Shown: positions 44,816 to 56,072, counted from the first letter of the stretch. The stretch is 64,000 bases of DNA from Pseudomonas japonica (GCF_013522925.1 NZ_JAAMQU010000001.1:434001-498000), one strand, 5' to 3'. Numbers and translations are program-made. Notes: generated from the letters alone by a model not told the origin.

Positions 44816-45841
44816 ATGAGGAAATCATTACTCGCCCTGCTGCTGCTCGCCGGCGCAAGCCTGGCCCATGGTGAGGAGCTGCTGCGCGAGGGCCATCCGC
44901 AGCGTTATACCGTGGTGCAGGGCGATACCTTATGGGACATCGCCGGCAAGTTTCTCAACCAGCCCTGGCAGTGGCCGCACATCTGGCACGCCAACCCGCA
45001 AATCGCCAACCCGGACCTTATCTACCCGGGAGATTCGCTGGTGCTTGGCATGGTCAATGGCCAGCCGCAGTTATTCCTCGAGCGAGGGCTATCTCGCGGA
45101 ACGATAAAACTGTCACCTCATGTACGCGCCACGCCCGTTGCCGAGGCGGTGCCGAGTATTCCACTGGGTGCGATCAATGCGTTCCTGATCAGCAACAGGA
45201 TCGTCGACGACGCCTCGGTGTTCGACACAGCGCCTTACATTGTCGCGGGCAATCAGGAGCGCGTGCTCAGCGGCATGGGTGACCGTATCTATGCCCGTGG
45301 GCAGTTCGACCCCGCCCATACCGTGTATGGCATTTTCCGCCAGGGCAAGGTGTACACCGACCCTGATACCCAGGAAGTGCTGGGTATCAACGCGGACAAT
45401 ATTGGCGGCGGGGAAGTGGTGGCCACCGAAGGCGATATCGCTACTTTGAACCTGCAGCGCTCCACCGCGGAGGTGCGACTGGGGGATCGGCTGTTCACCA
45501 GCGAAGAGCATGCGGTGAATTCCACCTTTTTCCCTAGCCCACCTGCAGCCGCGATCGAAGGCCGCATCATTGATGTGCCGCGAGGCGTTACCCAGATTGG
45601 CAAATACGATGTGGTAACGCTGGACAAGGGGCAGCGGGACGGCCTGGAAGAAGGGAACGTACTGGCGATCTACAAGACCGGTGAAACCGTGCGTGACCGT
45701 ATCAGCGGTGAGCAGGTAAAGGTCCCGGACGAGCGCGCCGGGTTGGTGATGGTGTTCCGCACCTATCAGAAATTGAGCTATGGTCTGGTGCTTACCGCCA
45801 GCCGCTCACTGGCAGTACAGGACAAGGTTCGTAACCCGTAG
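44816..45841 (+). CDS. tsaP: LysM-domain envelope protein (TsaP-like)
   Basis: A 341-residue exported protein with signal peptide [19 protein letters not shown], a peptidoglycan-binding LysM domain (about 30-77, [13 protein letters not shown]) and a C-terminal FlgT-like region. Position between def and dprA matches P. aeruginosa PA0020, described as the TsaP homologue associated with the type IV pilus secretin PilQ. That role is transferred by family, not shown here. The ATG at 44816 gives the complete signal peptide. Confidence 0.85.
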   Translation: MRKSLLALLLLAGASLAHGEELLREGHPQRYTVVQGDTLWDIAGKFLNQPWQWPHIWHANPQIANPDLIYPGDSLVLGMVNGQPQLFLERGLSRGTIKLSPHVRATPVAEAVPSIPLGAINAFLISNRIVDDASVFDTAPYIVAGNQERVLSGMGDRIYARGQFDPAHTVYGIFRQGKVYTDPDTQEVLGINADNIGGGEVVATEGDIATLNLQRSTAEVRLGDRLFTSEEHAVNSTFFPSPPAAAIEGRIIDVPRGVTQIGKYDVVTLDKGQRDGLEEGNVLAIYKTGETVRDRISGEQVKVPDERAGLVMVFRTYQKLSYGLVLTASRSLAVQDKVRNP

Positions 45842-45914
45842 GCCATAAAAGTTATAAACATAGTTATCCACAGCATGAGCACAGGCTGTGGAGGCCAGGA
45901 TCAAGGACGATCGT

Positions 45915-47039
45915 ATGCCACTTTTCACCCCCCACCTGCCGCCATCGGCAGAGCTAGAAGCGCGCCTGCGCTTGCACCGCTTGCCGGAAACAGGGCCGAT
46001 TCATTTTCGAAAGTTGATAGGCGCCTTTGGCTCTGCCCATGCCGCGCTCAGTGCGCCCGTTGCGGCATGGCGCGCGCTGGGGTTGTCGCAGGTCGCAGCG
46101 AACGCTCGTCACGACGCCATCGTACGAGACGCCGCCACTGCGGCGCTGCGCTGGCTGGACGGCCCCGCACATCATTTGCTGGCCTTTGATAGCCCTGACT
46201 ACCCTGCCCTGCTGAATGAAATTTCCAACCCGCCGCCGCTGCTTTTCGTTGCGGGAAAGCCCGCGCTGCTGGAGCGGCCTCAATTGGCAATCGTTGGAAG
46301 CCGACGCGCTTCTGCACCAGGGCTGGATACTGCGAAGGCTTTCTCGCGTTGCCTGGCCAGCGCGGGGTTTGTAGTGACGTCCGGGCTGGCCATGGGTATA
46401 GACGGCGCAGCCCATCGCGCGGCACTGGAGGCTGGAGGGGCCACGGTCGCAGTGCTGGGAAGCGGCCTTGAACAACTTTATCCACAGCGGCATCGCCGGC
46501 TTGCCGACGCGATGCTTGAGAGCGATGGTGCGCTGGTTTCAGAGTTTCCGCTCGAAATGGCACCCACGCGCGAAACCTTTCCACAGCGCAACCGCATCAT
46601 CAGTGGGCTGTCGCTGGGTGTGCTGGTAGTGGAAGCCAACATTGCCAGCGGCTCGCTGATCACCGCGCGCCTGGCTGCCGAGCAAGGCCGGGAAGTGTTT
46701 GCCATTCCGGGTTCCATCCATCATCCGGGCATGAAAGGTTGCCACCAGTTGATACGAGACGGCGCGCAACTGGTGGAGTCGGTACAGCACATTCTTGAGG
46801 GCCTTCGCGGATGGCAAGCGCAGCTGCCCGTCGCGAGCGGCCAAGCGCCTGTGGAAGCGCTGGCCGAAGTGCCCGGTGACCCTGTGGTCCGCCGGTTGCT
46901 GGCTGCTCCGCAAACCGCCGAGCAATTGGCCCAGAGCCTGGGTTGGCCTCTGCCAAAGGTACTGGCCGCGCTTACCGAGCATGAGCTGGCGGGGCGGGCG
47001 GCGTGTGAAGCGGGGCGTTGGTTTGGACGCCCTGCCTAG
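45915..47039 (+). CDS. dprA: DNA-processing protein DprA (Smf)
   Basis: DprA protects incoming single-stranded DNA and loads RecA during transformation. The 374-residue protein has the DprA Rossmann core (about 120-290) with IVGSRRAS and [17 protein letters not shown], and a C-terminal winged-helix region (about 310-374). ATG 45915 has AAGGA upstream; a GTG at 45888 is also in frame. Perfect DnaA boxes are at 45864-45872 (just upstream) and 46478-46486 (inside). Confidence 0.94.
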   Translation: MPLFTPHLPPSAELEARLRLHRLPETGPIHFRKLIGAFGSAHAALSAPVAAWRALGLSQVAANARHDAIVRDAATAALRWLDGPAHHLLAFDSPDYPALLNEISNPPPLLFVAGKPALLERPQLAIVGSRRASAPGLDTAKAFSRCLASAGFVVTSGLAMGIDGAAHRAALEAGGATVAVLGSGLEQLYPQRHRRLADAMLESDGALVSEFPLEMAPTRETFPQRNRIISGLSLGVLVVEANIASGSLITARLAAEQGREVFAIPGSIHHPGMKGCHQLIRDGAQLVESVQHILEGLRGWQAQLPVASGQAPVEALAEVPGDPVVRRLLAAPQTAEQLAQSLGWPLPKVLAALTEHELAGRAACEAGRWFGRPA

Positions 47040-47077
47040 TTACACTGCGCAACATTCAGCCTGGGAGGAAAGCGACA

Positions 47078-47632
47078 ATGGAAAGCAGTTGGCGTGTGCA
47101 ACAGGCCGCGCGGGAAATCCGTGCCGGTGCGGTGATTGCCTACCCAACCGAGGCCGTATGGGGGTTGGGGTGCGATCCATGGGACGAAGACGCCGTGTAT
47201 CGCCTGCTCGCGATCAAGGGGCGCTCCGTTGAGAAAGGCGTGATACTCATCGCCGACAACATCCGGCAGTTCGATTTCCTTTTCGAGGATTATCCCCAGG
47301 ACTGGCTGGACAAGATGTCCAGTACCTGGCCTGGCCCCAATACCTGGCTGGTGCCCCATCGGGACCTGCTGCCGGCGTGGATTACCGGCCAACATGACAG
47401 CGTAGCGGTGCGGGTCAGCGATCATCCGCTGGTGCGCGAACTGTGCGCACTCGTTGGGCCATTGGTTTCAACCTCTGCCAACCCTCAAGGCCGCCCGCCA
47501 GCACGCAGCCGGCTGCGCGTGGAGCAATACTTCCGAGGCCAAGTGGACATGGTCCTCGGCGGTGCCCTGGGTGGCCGCAAAAGCCCAAGCGTGATCCGTG
47601 ACCTGCGCAGCGGTGAGGTGGTGCGGCCCTGA
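47078..47632 (+). CDS. tsaC: Threonylcarbamoyl-AMP synthase
   Basis: TsaC (YrdC) makes threonylcarbamoyl-AMP for t6A modification of ANN-reading tRNAs. The 184-residue protein has the family motifs [25 protein letters not shown] and [10 protein letters not shown]. The ATG at 47078 has a strong GGAGGAA ribosome site; an upstream start would run through the end of dprA. Confidence 0.96.
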   Translation: MESSWRVQQAAREIRAGAVIAYPTEAVWGLGCDPWDEDAVYRLLAIKGRSVEKGVILIADNIRQFDFLFEDYPQDWLDKMSSTWPGPNTWLVPHRDLLPAWITGQHDSVAVRVSDHPLVRELCALVGPLVSTSANPQGRPPARSRLRVEQYFRGQVDMVLGGALGGRKSPSVIRDLRSGEVVRP

Positions 47633-47658
47633 GCCCAGGGCCGCAGCGTTTCATTGGC

Positions 47659-48633
47659 TCAAGGCAGCAACACACTCGAGCCTGTGGTCTTGCGACCGGA
47701 GAGCTCAGTGTGCGCCTTGGCGGCATCTGCCAATGCATAGCGCTGGTTGATGTCGACGTTCAGCTTGCCGCTTGCAATCATTTCGAACAGTTCATCCGCC
47801 ATGCCCTGCAACGCGCCCGGCAGGGCATAGGTGCCTAACGTAGGGCGGGTTACGTACAGCGAGCCTTTGCCGGCCAGTACGCCCAGATTAACCCCGCTCA
47901 CCGCGCCGGAAGCATTGCCGAAGCTCACTAGCAAGCCCCTCGGCGCCACGCAGTCCAGAGACACCTCCCAGGTGTCCTTCCCTACCCCGTCATACACCAC
48001 CGGGCATTTTTTGCCATCCGTAAGTTCGAGTACCCGCTTGGCCACATCTTCATGGCTGTAGTCGATGACCTCCCAGGCGCCGGCCGCCTTGGCTTTCTCG
48101 GCTTTTTCCGCGGAACTCACGGTGCCGATTACCTTGGCACCCAGGGCCGACGCCCATTGACAGGCCAGCAGGCCAACCCCACCGGCAGCGGCGTGGAAGA
48201 GGATGGTTTCGCCACTTTGCAGCCTGTAGGTCTGGCGCAACAGGTATTGAACCGTCAGGCCCTTGAGCATCACGGCAGCGGCCTGCTCGAAGCTGATCGA
48301 CTCTGGCAGCTTCACAACGCTGGCAGCGGGAAGTACATGAACCTCGCTGTAAGCGCCAAGGGGCCCCCCGGCGTAGGCCACGCGATCGCCCACCTGCAGG
48401 GCGGTAACCTGAGCCCCCACGGCTTCGACCACGCCGGCGGCTTCGGTACCCAGCCCGGACGGCAAGGCTGGCGCCGGGTACAGCCCGCTGCGGTAGTAGG
48501 TGTCGATGTAGTTGAGGCCAATGGCATGGTTGCGCACGCGAACGTCCAGCGGGCCGGGCTCGGCCGGCTGGAAATCGACGAGCTCAAGTACCTCGGGGCC
48601 GCCATTGCTGGAAAACTGAATACGCCTTGCCAT
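47659..48633 (-). CDS. qor: NADPH:quinone oxidoreductase (zeta-crystallin type)
   Basis: A 324-residue zinc-independent medium-chain dehydrogenase/reductase. The N-terminal GroES-like domain (about 1-125) is followed by a Rossmann domain with HAAAGGVGLLACQWA as NADPH-binding loop. It reduces quinones with NADPH in the cytosol. It converges on tsaC and is divergent from hemF. Confidence 0.94.
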   Translation of the reverse strand: MARRIQFSSNGGPEVLELVDFQPAEPGPLDVRVRNHAIGLNYIDTYYRSGLYPAPALPSGLGTEAAGVVEAVGAQVTALQVGDRVAYAGGPLGAYSEVHVLPAASVVKLPESISFEQAAAVMLKGLTVQYLLRQTYRLQSGETILFHAAAGGVGLLACQWASALGAKVIGTVSSAEKAEKAKAAGAWEVIDYSHEDVAKRVLELTDGKKCPVVYDGVGKDTWEVSLDCVAPRGLLVSFGNASGAVSGVNLGVLAGKGSLYVTRPTLGTYALPGALQGMADELFEMIASGKLNVDINQRYALADAAKAHTELSGRKTTGSSVLLP

Positions 48634-48784
48634 CGGTTGCTTCCTCTGTTTTCTCGAACGAAGCGCCTATCGGACGCCTTTCCATAGACCGGCGTCAACT
48701 GCCAGGGCGAGTACGGATGGTATGCTACGCGCCGATTTCATTGGCCGTGGCCCACGGCCGTTGGCGTAGGCGTGCAAGAGGTAA

Positions 48785-49723
<939 letters not shown>

Positions 49724-49733
49724 GAGTGTTATG

Positions 49734-49808
49734 CCCTGTGGGAAGCGGGCGAAGCTTGCGAAAAAAATGATCAGAACTGTTCGCGAGCTTCGCCCGCTTC
49801 CCACAGGG
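49734..49808. repeat. Inverted pair of REP-like units between hemF and aroE
   Basis: Two 29-bp arms (49734-49762 and 49780-49808) are inverted copies differing at one base, separated by 17 bp. Each contains cgggcgaagc and ends in the ccctgtggga/tcccacaggg type sequence common in Pseudomonas REP elements. As RNA it folds into a long hairpin that may also terminate hemF or stabilise the message. Confidence 0.8.
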
Positions 49809-49897
49809 GAACTGTGAGGCACCGAACAGGCCATAAATCACCGCAGAAATTACCCAGAGATTCAATGGGATGATTTTGCTCTACCGAGAGCTGAGGC

Positions 49898-50713
49898 ATG
49901 GACCGTTACGTTGTATTTGGCAACCCGATAGCGCACAGCAAGTCGCCCTACATTCATCGCCGTTTCGCCGAGCAAACCGGGCAGGTACTGGAGTACACCA
50001 CTTTGCTCGCACCGCTGGATGGCTTCAGTGCCACTGCCAGGGCTTTTTTTGAAAGCGGGCGTGGCGGCAACGTGACGGTACCGTTCAAGGAAGAGGCCTG
50101 GCGGTTGTGTGACGTGCTCACCCCACGCGCGGAGCGGGCGGGCGCTGTGAATATGCTCAGCCGCCTCGAAGACGGCCGCCTGCGCGGGGACAACACTGAC
50201 GGTGAAGGCCTGGTACGCGACCTGGTTCATAACTGTGGAGTAACCCTGCAGGGCGCGCGCATCCTGCTGTTAGGCGCGGGCGGTGCGGCCCGTGGCGTGA
50301 TCGAGCCCCTTCTGGAGCAGCGCCCGGCCTCTTTGGTCATCGCCAACCGTACCCTCGACAAAGCCGAAGGCCTCGCCAAGCTGTTTGGTGCGCTAGGGCC
50401 GATTTCTGCTGCGGCGTTCGAGGCAGTGGATGGGCCAGTGGACGTCATCATCAATGCCACGGCGGCCAGCCTGGCCGGAGAAGTGCCACCATTGCCCGTC
50501 AGCGTGATCAAACCGGGACATACGGTGTGCTACGACATGATGTATGGCAGCACTGCCACAGCTTTCAGCGCGTGGGCGCTGGAGCTGGGTGCGGCGAAAG
50601 CGCTGGACGGGCTGGGAATGCTGGTGGAACAAGCCGCGGTGGCCTTCCGATACTGGCGTGGCGTGGAAGTGGCCACCGCGCCGGTACTCGTTGAGCTGCG
50701 CCAGGGCATTTGA
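49898..50713 (+). CDS. aroE: Shikimate dehydrogenase
   Basis: AroE reduces 3-dehydroshikimate with NADPH in aromatic amino acid synthesis. The 271-residue protein has the shikimate-binding SKSP at 14-17, catalytic Lys64 ([11 protein letters not shown]), Asp101 (NTDGEG) and the NADP loop LGAGGAARG (about 125-133). It converges on choX with a 19-bp gap. Confidence 0.97.
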   Translation: MDRYVVFGNPIAHSKSPYIHRRFAEQTGQVLEYTTLLAPLDGFSATARAFFESGRGGNVTVPFKEEAWRLCDVLTPRAERAGAVNMLSRLEDGRLRGDNTDGEGLVRDLVHNCGVTLQGARILLLGAGGAARGVIEPLLEQRPASLVIANRTLDKAEGLAKLFGALGPISAAAFEAVDGPVDVIINATAASLAGEVPPLPVSVIKPGHTVCYDMMYGSTATAFSAWALELGAAKALDGLGMLVEQAAVAFRYWRGVEVATAPVLVELRQGI

Positions 50714-50732
50714 GCCCTGGCGATAGCTGCCT

Positions 50733-51653
50733 TTACAGCTTCGCGGCTACGGCAGGCAAGGCCTCCTTGCCGTCCATGGTCTTGAGGCCTGTCAGCCAGC
50801 CCTGCAGTACTTCGGGGTGTGCCTTGAGCCAGGTTTTGGCGGCCTCTACATTGCTGACTTTCTTGTCCACCACGTCGGCCATGATTGCGTTCTCCATGTC
50901 CTGGGTGAACTTCATCTGGCTGAACAGCTTGGCTACCTCCGGGCAGGCGTCGGCGTACCCGTTACGGGTCAAGGTGTACACGCTACCGGTCTTGCCGAAA
51001 TACGCTTCGCCGCCGGTGAGGTAGTGCATCTTCAGTTTCACGTTCATGGGGTGGGGGGTCCAGCCCAGGAACGTCACGAAACGCTCACGCTTCACCGCGC
51101 GTTCTACCTCCGAAAGCATGGCCTGTTCGCTCGACTCCACAAGCTTCCATTGCCCCAGGTCGAAGTCGTTCTTTTTGATCATCTCGGCAATGGACTGGTT
51201 AGCCGGTGCGCCGGAGCCGATGCCGTAGATCTTCTTGTCGAACTTGTCGGCGAATTTGCTCAGGTCTTTGAAATCATGTACCCCCGCGGCGTACACGTAA
51301 TCAGGTACCGCCAGCGTGAATTCCGTGCCTTTGAGGTTTTCGGCAAGTTGGGTGACTTTGCCGGAAGCCACGAACTGGTCATAAAAGCCTTGCTGTGCCG
51401 GCATCCAGTTACCCAGGAACACGTCTATCTGCCCGTCGCGCAGGCCGCCATAAGCAATGGGCACCGCAAGTGAATCCACCTTGGTTTTGTAGCCCATGCC
51501 CTCAAGCACGATACCGGCCATAGCGTTGGTGGCAGCGATATCGCTCCATCCGGGGTCGGCCATCCGGACCGGGCTGCAGCTCTCCGCCGCCTGAGCGGCC
51601 GATGTCGCCGCGCCAAGGCTGGCGAGCAAAAGCACTGTGGATAAGGTCTTCAT
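50733..51653 (-). CDS. choX: Choline-binding periplasmic protein of an ABC transporter
   Basis: A 306-residue solute-binding protein with signal peptide (MKTLSTVLLLASLGAATSAA and onwards) and the glycine-betaine/choline-binding OpuAC fold (VRMADPGWSDIAATNAMAG; VFLGNWMPAQ). Its ATG overlaps the betC stop by 4 bp, so choline is captured by the product of the gene coupled to choline sulphatase. No permease or ATPase is adjacent; it must share a transporter encoded elsewhere, as known for Pseudomonas choline-binding proteins. A DnaA box (51636-51644) overlaps the signal-peptide codons. Confidence 0.92.
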   Translation of the reverse strand: MKTLSTVLLLASLGAATSAAQAAESCSPVRMADPGWSDIAATNAMAGIVLEGMGYKTKVDSLAVPIAYGGLRDGQIDVFLGNWMPAQQGFYDQFVASGKVTQLAENLKGTEFTLAVPDYVYAAGVHDFKDLSKFADKFDKKIYGIGSGAPANQSIAEMIKKNDFDLGQWKLVESSEQAMLSEVERAVKRERFVTFLGWTPHPMNVKLKMHYLTGGEAYFGKTGSVYTLTRNGYADACPEVAKLFSQMKFTQDMENAIMADVVDKKVSNVEAAKTWLKAHPEVLQGWLTGLKTMDGKEALPAVAAKL

Positions 51654-53206
51654 GGTCTTCCCCCTTCGTTCTCGTTTAATTGGCAGGGTTGCGGAAAACG
51701 CGCCTTGCGCTCCAGATCGTCCAGGTCGATGTGGTTGCGCATGTACTGCTGACTGGCGTCCACCAGCGGCTGGTGGTCCCAGCTCTTCAGCGTGCCCATT
51801 GCCAGTGCCTGGCCAACCAGGCGGCGGCGCCGTTGGCTGGCCAGCACTTGGCGGTGAATCTGAGGCATATCCCATTTTGCCTGTGCCTCTTCAACGAAAG
51901 CGCTGAAAACCTGGGTATGGTCTGCCGAATCGGCAAGGTTCTCCCGTTCGGCCGGGTCATTGCTCAGGTCATATAGCAGGCATGGGTCGGTTTCACTGTA
52001 AATGAATTTGTAGGCACCGCGGCGGATCATCATCAACGGGCTCACGGTACCCTCAGCCATGTACTCGCCGAAGACTTCATCGTGCCCGGCCAGACCTTGC
52101 AGGTGAGGCATCAGCGAGCGGCCATCCAAGGGTAGATCAGGTACGGTTTCGCCACCGGCCAGCTCTACCAGCGTGGGGAGCAAATCGGCTGTGGATACGC
52201 TGGCGGATACCCGGGAGGGTTCGAAGGCCCCGGGGGCCCACACCAGCAACGGCACGCGCGCGGCCATCTCGAACCAGTGCATCTTGTACCAAAGGCCCCG
52301 CTCTCCGAGCATGTCGCCGTGATCGCCACTGAATACAATCACGGTGTCTTCGATCAAGCCTGTGCTTTCCAGCACCGCCAGCAAAGTACCTACCTGATCA
52401 TCGATGTAACTGCAGGCGCCAAAGTAGGCCCGGCGGGCGTCACGTACCTTGTGGTCAGGCATTGGCTTGTTCCACAGGTCGTACACCTTTAACAGCCGTT
52501 GCGAGTGAGGGTCGAGGGTCTCTTGTGGCGGCACGTTCCCGGGCAGCGGGATGTCGCTGTCGCTGTAGCGGTCCCACCAGGCTTTCGGGATCGTGTAGGG
52601 GTCATGGGGGTGTGTCATGGATACCGTGAGGCAGAACGGCTTGCCGTCGCCCTTGCGCACATGGTCATAAAGGTATTGGCGGGCCCTGAATACCACCTCA
52701 TCGTCGAAGTCGAGCTGATTGGTGCGCACACAAGGGCCGGCCTGCAGCACCGAAGACATGTTGTGGTACCAGCTGGGGCGCACGTCCGGTTCGTCCCAGT
52801 TCACTGCCCAGCCGTAGTCCGCCGGGTAGATGTCGCTGGTCAGGCGCTCTTCGTAGCCGTGCAGCTGATCCGGGCCGCAGAAGTGCATCTTTCCGGACAG
52901 CGCGGTGTGATAGCCCATCCGACGCAGGTAATGGGCATAGGTCGGGACATCCGCAGGGAAATCCGCCGCATTGTCATAGGCACCAATGCGGCTGGGAAGC
53001 TGGCCGCTGACCAGGGTGAAGCGCGAGGGGGCGCATAGCGGGCTGTTGCAATAGGCGGAATCGAAAACCACCCCGCCCTCTGCCAGCCGGGAGAGGTTGG
53101 GCATTTTGATCGGCGAGGCTCCATAAAACGGCAGTAATGGGGCGGCCATCTGGTCGGCCATGATGAACAGAATATTCTTGCGCTTCCCCGAACCTACGCG
53201 TTCCAT
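51650..53206 (-). CDS. betC: Choline-sulfatase
   Basis: BetC hydrolyses choline-O-sulphate to choline and sulphate, feeding betaine synthesis or sulphur supply. The 518-residue sulphatase has the formylglycine motif CAPSR at 58-62 (Cys58 is modified), metal ligands in IMADQ near residue 18 and SGDHGDMLGERG, and the C-terminal choline-sulphatase extension rich in HRQVLASQRRRRLVGQAL. It is divergent from its likely LysR regulator and coupled to choX. Confidence 0.96.
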   Translation of the reverse strand: MERVGSGKRKNILFIMADQMAAPLLPFYGASPIKMPNLSRLAEGGVVFDSAYCNSPLCAPSRFTLVSGQLPSRIGAYDNAADFPADVPTYAHYLRRMGYHTALSGKMHFCGPDQLHGYEERLTSDIYPADYGWAVNWDEPDVRPSWYHNMSSVLQAGPCVRTNQLDFDDEVVFRARQYLYDHVRKGDGKPFCLTVSMTHPHDPYTIPKAWWDRYSDSDIPLPGNVPPQETLDPHSQRLLKVYDLWNKPMPDHKVRDARRAYFGACSYIDDQVGTLLAVLESTGLIEDTVIVFSGDHGDMLGERGLWYKMHWFEMAARVPLLVWAPGAFEPSRVSASVSTADLLPTLVELAGGETVPDLPLDGRSLMPHLQGLAGHDEVFGEYMAEGTVSPLMMIRRGAYKFIYSETDPCLLYDLSNDPAERENLADSADHTQVFSAFVEEAQAKWDMPQIHRQVLASQRRRRLVGQALAMGTLKSWDHQPLVDASQQYMRNHIDLDDLERKARFPQPCQLNENEGGRP

Positions 53207-53303
53207 AGACAGACCTTATGCCAAAGTACTTCCAGTCAGCATGGGGCGCCGTGGCAGCGCGCGTAAATCCCGCTTCGGCTAATGTCTAGGATAAGTACAG
53301 CTT

Positions 53304-54212
53304 ATGTTTGAGCAACTGGGAGAGTTGTCGCTGGATACCTTGCGTACGTTCGAGGCGGCGGCGCGCTATTCAAGCTTCACAGCAGCCGCCGTTGAACTGG
53401 GCACCTCGCAGCCTGCGGTAAGCCAGCAGATCAAGCGCCTTGAAGGGCAACTCAAGGTGCGCCTGTTTGACCGGGTATACCGCGGCATCGCCCTTACCGA
53501 AGCAGGTGAGCGGTTATTCCTGCAGGTTGGCGAGGGGCTGCGCACCTTGGAAGAGGGGTTGCTGGAGGCCTCGAACGATGGCCAGCACGAGGTGCTGCAA
53601 GTGGCTACCGACTTTGCTTTCGCTGCCTATTGGCTGATGCCTCGCCTGCACCGGTTTCATCAAAGCCATCCCCAGGTTGATGTGAGCATCGTGACGGGCG
53701 ATCGCACCCACGGTGTTTTGCGCACAGATACCGACATTGCGATCGTTTTCGGCGATGGCCGCTTCCCTGGGCACACCGAGAGCCGTTGGCTGTTCGATGA
53801 AGAGGTGTTTCCGGTGTGCAGCCCGGCCTTGCTCAAGGGGCAGGACCTGCCGCTGCCTCCCCAGGCGCTGTGTGGCTTCCCGCTGCTTCACTTGCGCAGT
53901 GGCCAGGGTAATCGTTGGTTTGATTGGGCCGGCGTGTTTCAAAAACTGGGCATTGCCACGGCGCCTGCGCCTGGCCAACTGCGGTTCGACAACTACACAT
54001 TGTTGATTCAAGCCGCCATCGGCGGGCAGGGTGTTGCGATCGGCTGGCGGCACCTGGTGGATGGCTTGCTCGAACAGCAACTGCTGTGTCGGCCAGTCAG
54101 CGCAAGTGTACGTTCCAACCTGGGCTACCACCTTGTGCTTCCCTCACGAAAGCGACGCGGCCGAATGATCGACCGCTTCGTTGACTGGCTGATGGCGGAG
54201 CAAGCGCCATGA
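53304..54212 (+). CDS. LysR-family regulator of choline-sulphate utilisation
   Basis: A 302-residue LysR-type regulator: N-terminal helix-turn-helix (FTAAAVELGTSQPAVSQQIKRL) and C-terminal effector domain (about 92-295). Divergent transcription from betC across a 97-bp gap is the standard arrangement for the choline-sulphate regulator in Pseudomonas and other proteobacteria. Its stop overlaps the start of the next gene by 4 bp. Confidence 0.92.
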   Translation: MFEQLGELSLDTLRTFEAAARYSSFTAAAVELGTSQPAVSQQIKRLEGQLKVRLFDRVYRGIALTEAGERLFLQVGEGLRTLEEGLLEASNDGQHEVLQVATDFAFAAYWLMPRLHRFHQSHPQVDVSIVTGDRTHGVLRTDTDIAIVFGDGRFPGHTESRWLFDEEVFPVCSPALLKGQDLPLPPQALCGFPLLHLRSGQGNRWFDWAGVFQKLGIATAPAPGQLRFDNYTLLIQAAIGGQGVAIGWRHLVDGLLEQQLLCRPVSASVRSNLGYHLVLPSRKRRGRMIDRFVDWLMAEQAP

Positions 54213-54709
54213 GCGCAGGTTCCGGCGGCCTGTTTGCACTGGAAGCGCGGGCCTTCAGGCTGGCCCGCTGGTGCAGCCATAATTTCTGGGTATTGCGTGG
54301 GCCGAGCGGCGAGTGGCTGGGCGAGTTGCACGGGTTGGCCACCGATCGCCGCAATGGCCGCCCCGTGCCCATCGGGTATGCCCGTTGGCATGCCCTCAAG
54401 GGTTGGCACTTCACTGCAGCCGAAGGCCTGACACTGTGCCGCCCGAACCAGCCATTTCAGCATGTGTACCTGGGTGACGAGGCTCATGTCGCCGGACGCT
54501 GGCAAGCTGCACTGTGTTGCCTGGATGCCATCAATGCTCAAGACATTGACTACCCGCGCGGCGGGGTACGCCTGTGGGGTGGCACGTGCAATAGCAATTC
54601 CGTATTCAGCACCTTCGCTATTGCCATGGGTCTGGTGCCCCCGCGTTTCCCTGGCCTTTGGCAACCGGGGCTGAAGCGGCCGATAGCGATTACTCAAGCA
54701 CGCCGTTGA
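54209..54709 (+). CDS. Uncharacterised 166-residue protein coupled to the LysR gene
   Basis: The function is not recognised. The ATG overlaps the stop of the LysR gene (ATGA), so the two are translated together. The protein is rich in Trp and Gly, with LARWCSHNFWVLRGPSGEWLG near the start and GGTCNSNSVFSTFAIAMGLVPP near the end. There is no signal peptide and no clear membrane helix. It resembles a small enzyme or cofactor-handling domain in having a conserved-looking Gly/Asn/Ser tail. Its 3' end overlaps the convergent CigR-like gene by 20 bp. Confidence 0.75.
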   Translation: MSAGSGGLFALEARAFRLARWCSHNFWVLRGPSGEWLGELHGLATDRRNGRPVPIGYARWHALKGWHFTAAEGLTLCRPNQPFQHVYLGDEAHVAGRWQAALCCLDAINAQDIDYPRGGVRLWGGTCNSNSVFSTFAIAMGLVPPRFPGLWQPGLKRPIAITQARR

Positions 54710-55151
54710 GAATTTCGTAAACGATGCCGGTACCTACGGCAATCAGCACAACGTCGGTGCCCAGGCGGCGCCACTCGTAGCCGTCATAGTGTGGCAGGCG
54801 GGAAAGCGCGTTACGGTCCAGGCGGTGGCCATAGCCCTTGGGCAGAGGGTGACCCTTGGCAACTTGTATACCGGGCGGCAGCGGCGTGCCCCGGCCGAAA
54901 TCCGTACGGTGCTCGCGGATGGTGTCACGCACCGGGCTGAAATCCTGGGGAGGGCGAGCGCCGTGGCCCTGGTTGCCGCGCTGGCCATTCTGGCTGTGGC
55001 CTTGAGCTTCGCCATGGCCATTGCCCTGATTATGCTGTTGCGGGCCACCTTGCTGCTGGTTGTCCGGGCCGGGGGCGGCTTGGGCCAATGGCATGCCCAA
55101 GGTGATCAGGGTGCCCAGGGCAACGGCAATGAGGGAGCGGGACTTGTTCAT
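54690..55151 (-). CDS. CigR/RcnB-family exported protein
   Basis: A 153-residue protein with signal peptide (cleavage after AQA, about residue 25), a Gln/His/Gly/Asn-rich low-complexity region (about 27-66), then the RcnB/CigR motif LPPGIQVAKGHPLPKGYG (about 90-107) and a C-terminal hydrophobic helix. RcnB acts in periplasmic nickel/cobalt homeostasis and CigR is an anti-virulence factor in Salmonella. Which role applies here is unknown. The His-rich stretch may bind metal. Confidence 0.82.
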   Translation of the reverse strand: MNKSRSLIAVALGTLITLGMPLAQAAPGPDNQQQGGPQQHNQGNGHGEAQGHSQNGQRGNQGHGARPPQDFSPVRDTIREHRTDFGRGTPLPPGIQVAKGHPLPKGYGHRLDRNALSRLPHYDGYEWRRLGTDVVLIAVGTGIVYEILNGVLE

Positions 55152-55175
55152 GGAGTTCCTCTACAGATACAGCAA

Positions 55176-55194
55176 GGGAGCGAACATCGCTCCC
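55176..55194 (-). terminator. Hairpin between trpA and the CigR-like gene
   Basis: GGGAGCGA (55176-55183) pairs with TCGCTCCC (55187-55194), followed on the minus strand by TTGCTGT. It is a plausible trpBA terminator, with a weak U-tract. Confidence 0.6.
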
Positions 55195-55256
55195 TCTGGT
55201 CGTGCCCGTTAGTCTCTGAAAACCAATGGCAATTCCTCTGTATCAGGAACTTTACC

Positions 55257-56072
55257 TTAAGCCGGTTTGCGCGCCCCGCGGACGCCTTCGGCCAGCTCGC
55301 TGCACAGGCCCAATACATCATTCACCGCCTGTGCCGGGCCGCTCGCCTTGGCGATCTTGTCCACCAACGCCGAACCTACTACTACGCCGTCTGCCAGCCG
55401 GGCGATCGCCGCCGCCTGCTCAGGCGTGCGGATGCCGAAGCCGACGCTGATCGGCAACGTGGTATGCCTGCGAAGGCGCGCAATGGCGGTGGTCACGTGC
55501 TCGGTGGTAGCTGAGCCAGCACCGGTCACGCCAGCGACCGACACGTAGTACACAAAGCCCGAGCTGCGCTCCAGCACGCGGGGCAAGCGGCTGTCATCGG
55601 TGGTGGGGGTGGTGAGGCGAATGAAGTCGATGCCCGCTGCCTGAGCTGGCGTAGCCAGTTCGGCGTCGTGCTCGGGCGGCAGATCCACGATGATCAGGCC
55701 ATCCACACCCACTTCACGGGCCTGCGCCACGAATGCTTCCACGCCAAAACGGTGGATAGGGTTGTAGTAACCCATGAGCACCAACGGCGTAGTGGTGTCG
55801 GTTTCGCGGAAGGCTTGCACCATGTCCAGGGTTTTGGCCAGGGTTTGCCCTGCGTCCAGTGCGCGCAGCGTGGCCAGTTGGATGGCGACGCCATCGGCCA
55901 TGGGATCGGTGAACGGCATGCCCAGCTCGATCACGTCGGCGCCCGCAGCCGGCAGGCCCTTGAGGATTTCCAGCGAAGCCTCGAAGCCAGGGTCGCCTGC
56001 GGTCACGAAGGTGACCAGCGCGGCACGCCCTTCGGCTTTGAGGTCGGCGAAACGTTTTTCGAGACGGCTCAT
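55257..56072 (-). CDS. trpA: Tryptophan synthase alpha chain
   Basis: TrpA cleaves indole-3-glycerol phosphate to indole and passes it to TrpB. The 271-residue TIM-barrel protein has the catalytic residues Glu49 and Asp60 in [15 protein letters not shown]. The ATG at 56072 overlaps the trpB stop by 4 bp; the reading frame extends upstream into trpB but this is not used by the family. Confidence 0.97.
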   Translation of the reverse strand: MSRLEKRFADLKAEGRAALVTFVTAGDPGFEASLEILKGLPAAGADVIELGMPFTDPMADGVAIQLATLRALDAGQTLAKTLDMVQAFRETDTTTPLVLMGYYNPIHRFGVEAFVAQAREVGVDGLIIVDLPPEHDAELATPAQAAGIDFIRLTTPTTDDSRLPRVLERSSGFVYYVSVAGVTGAGSATTEHVTTAIARLRRHTTLPISVGFGIRTPEQAAAIARLADGVVVGSALVDKIAKASGPAQAVNDVLGLCSELAEGVRGARKPA

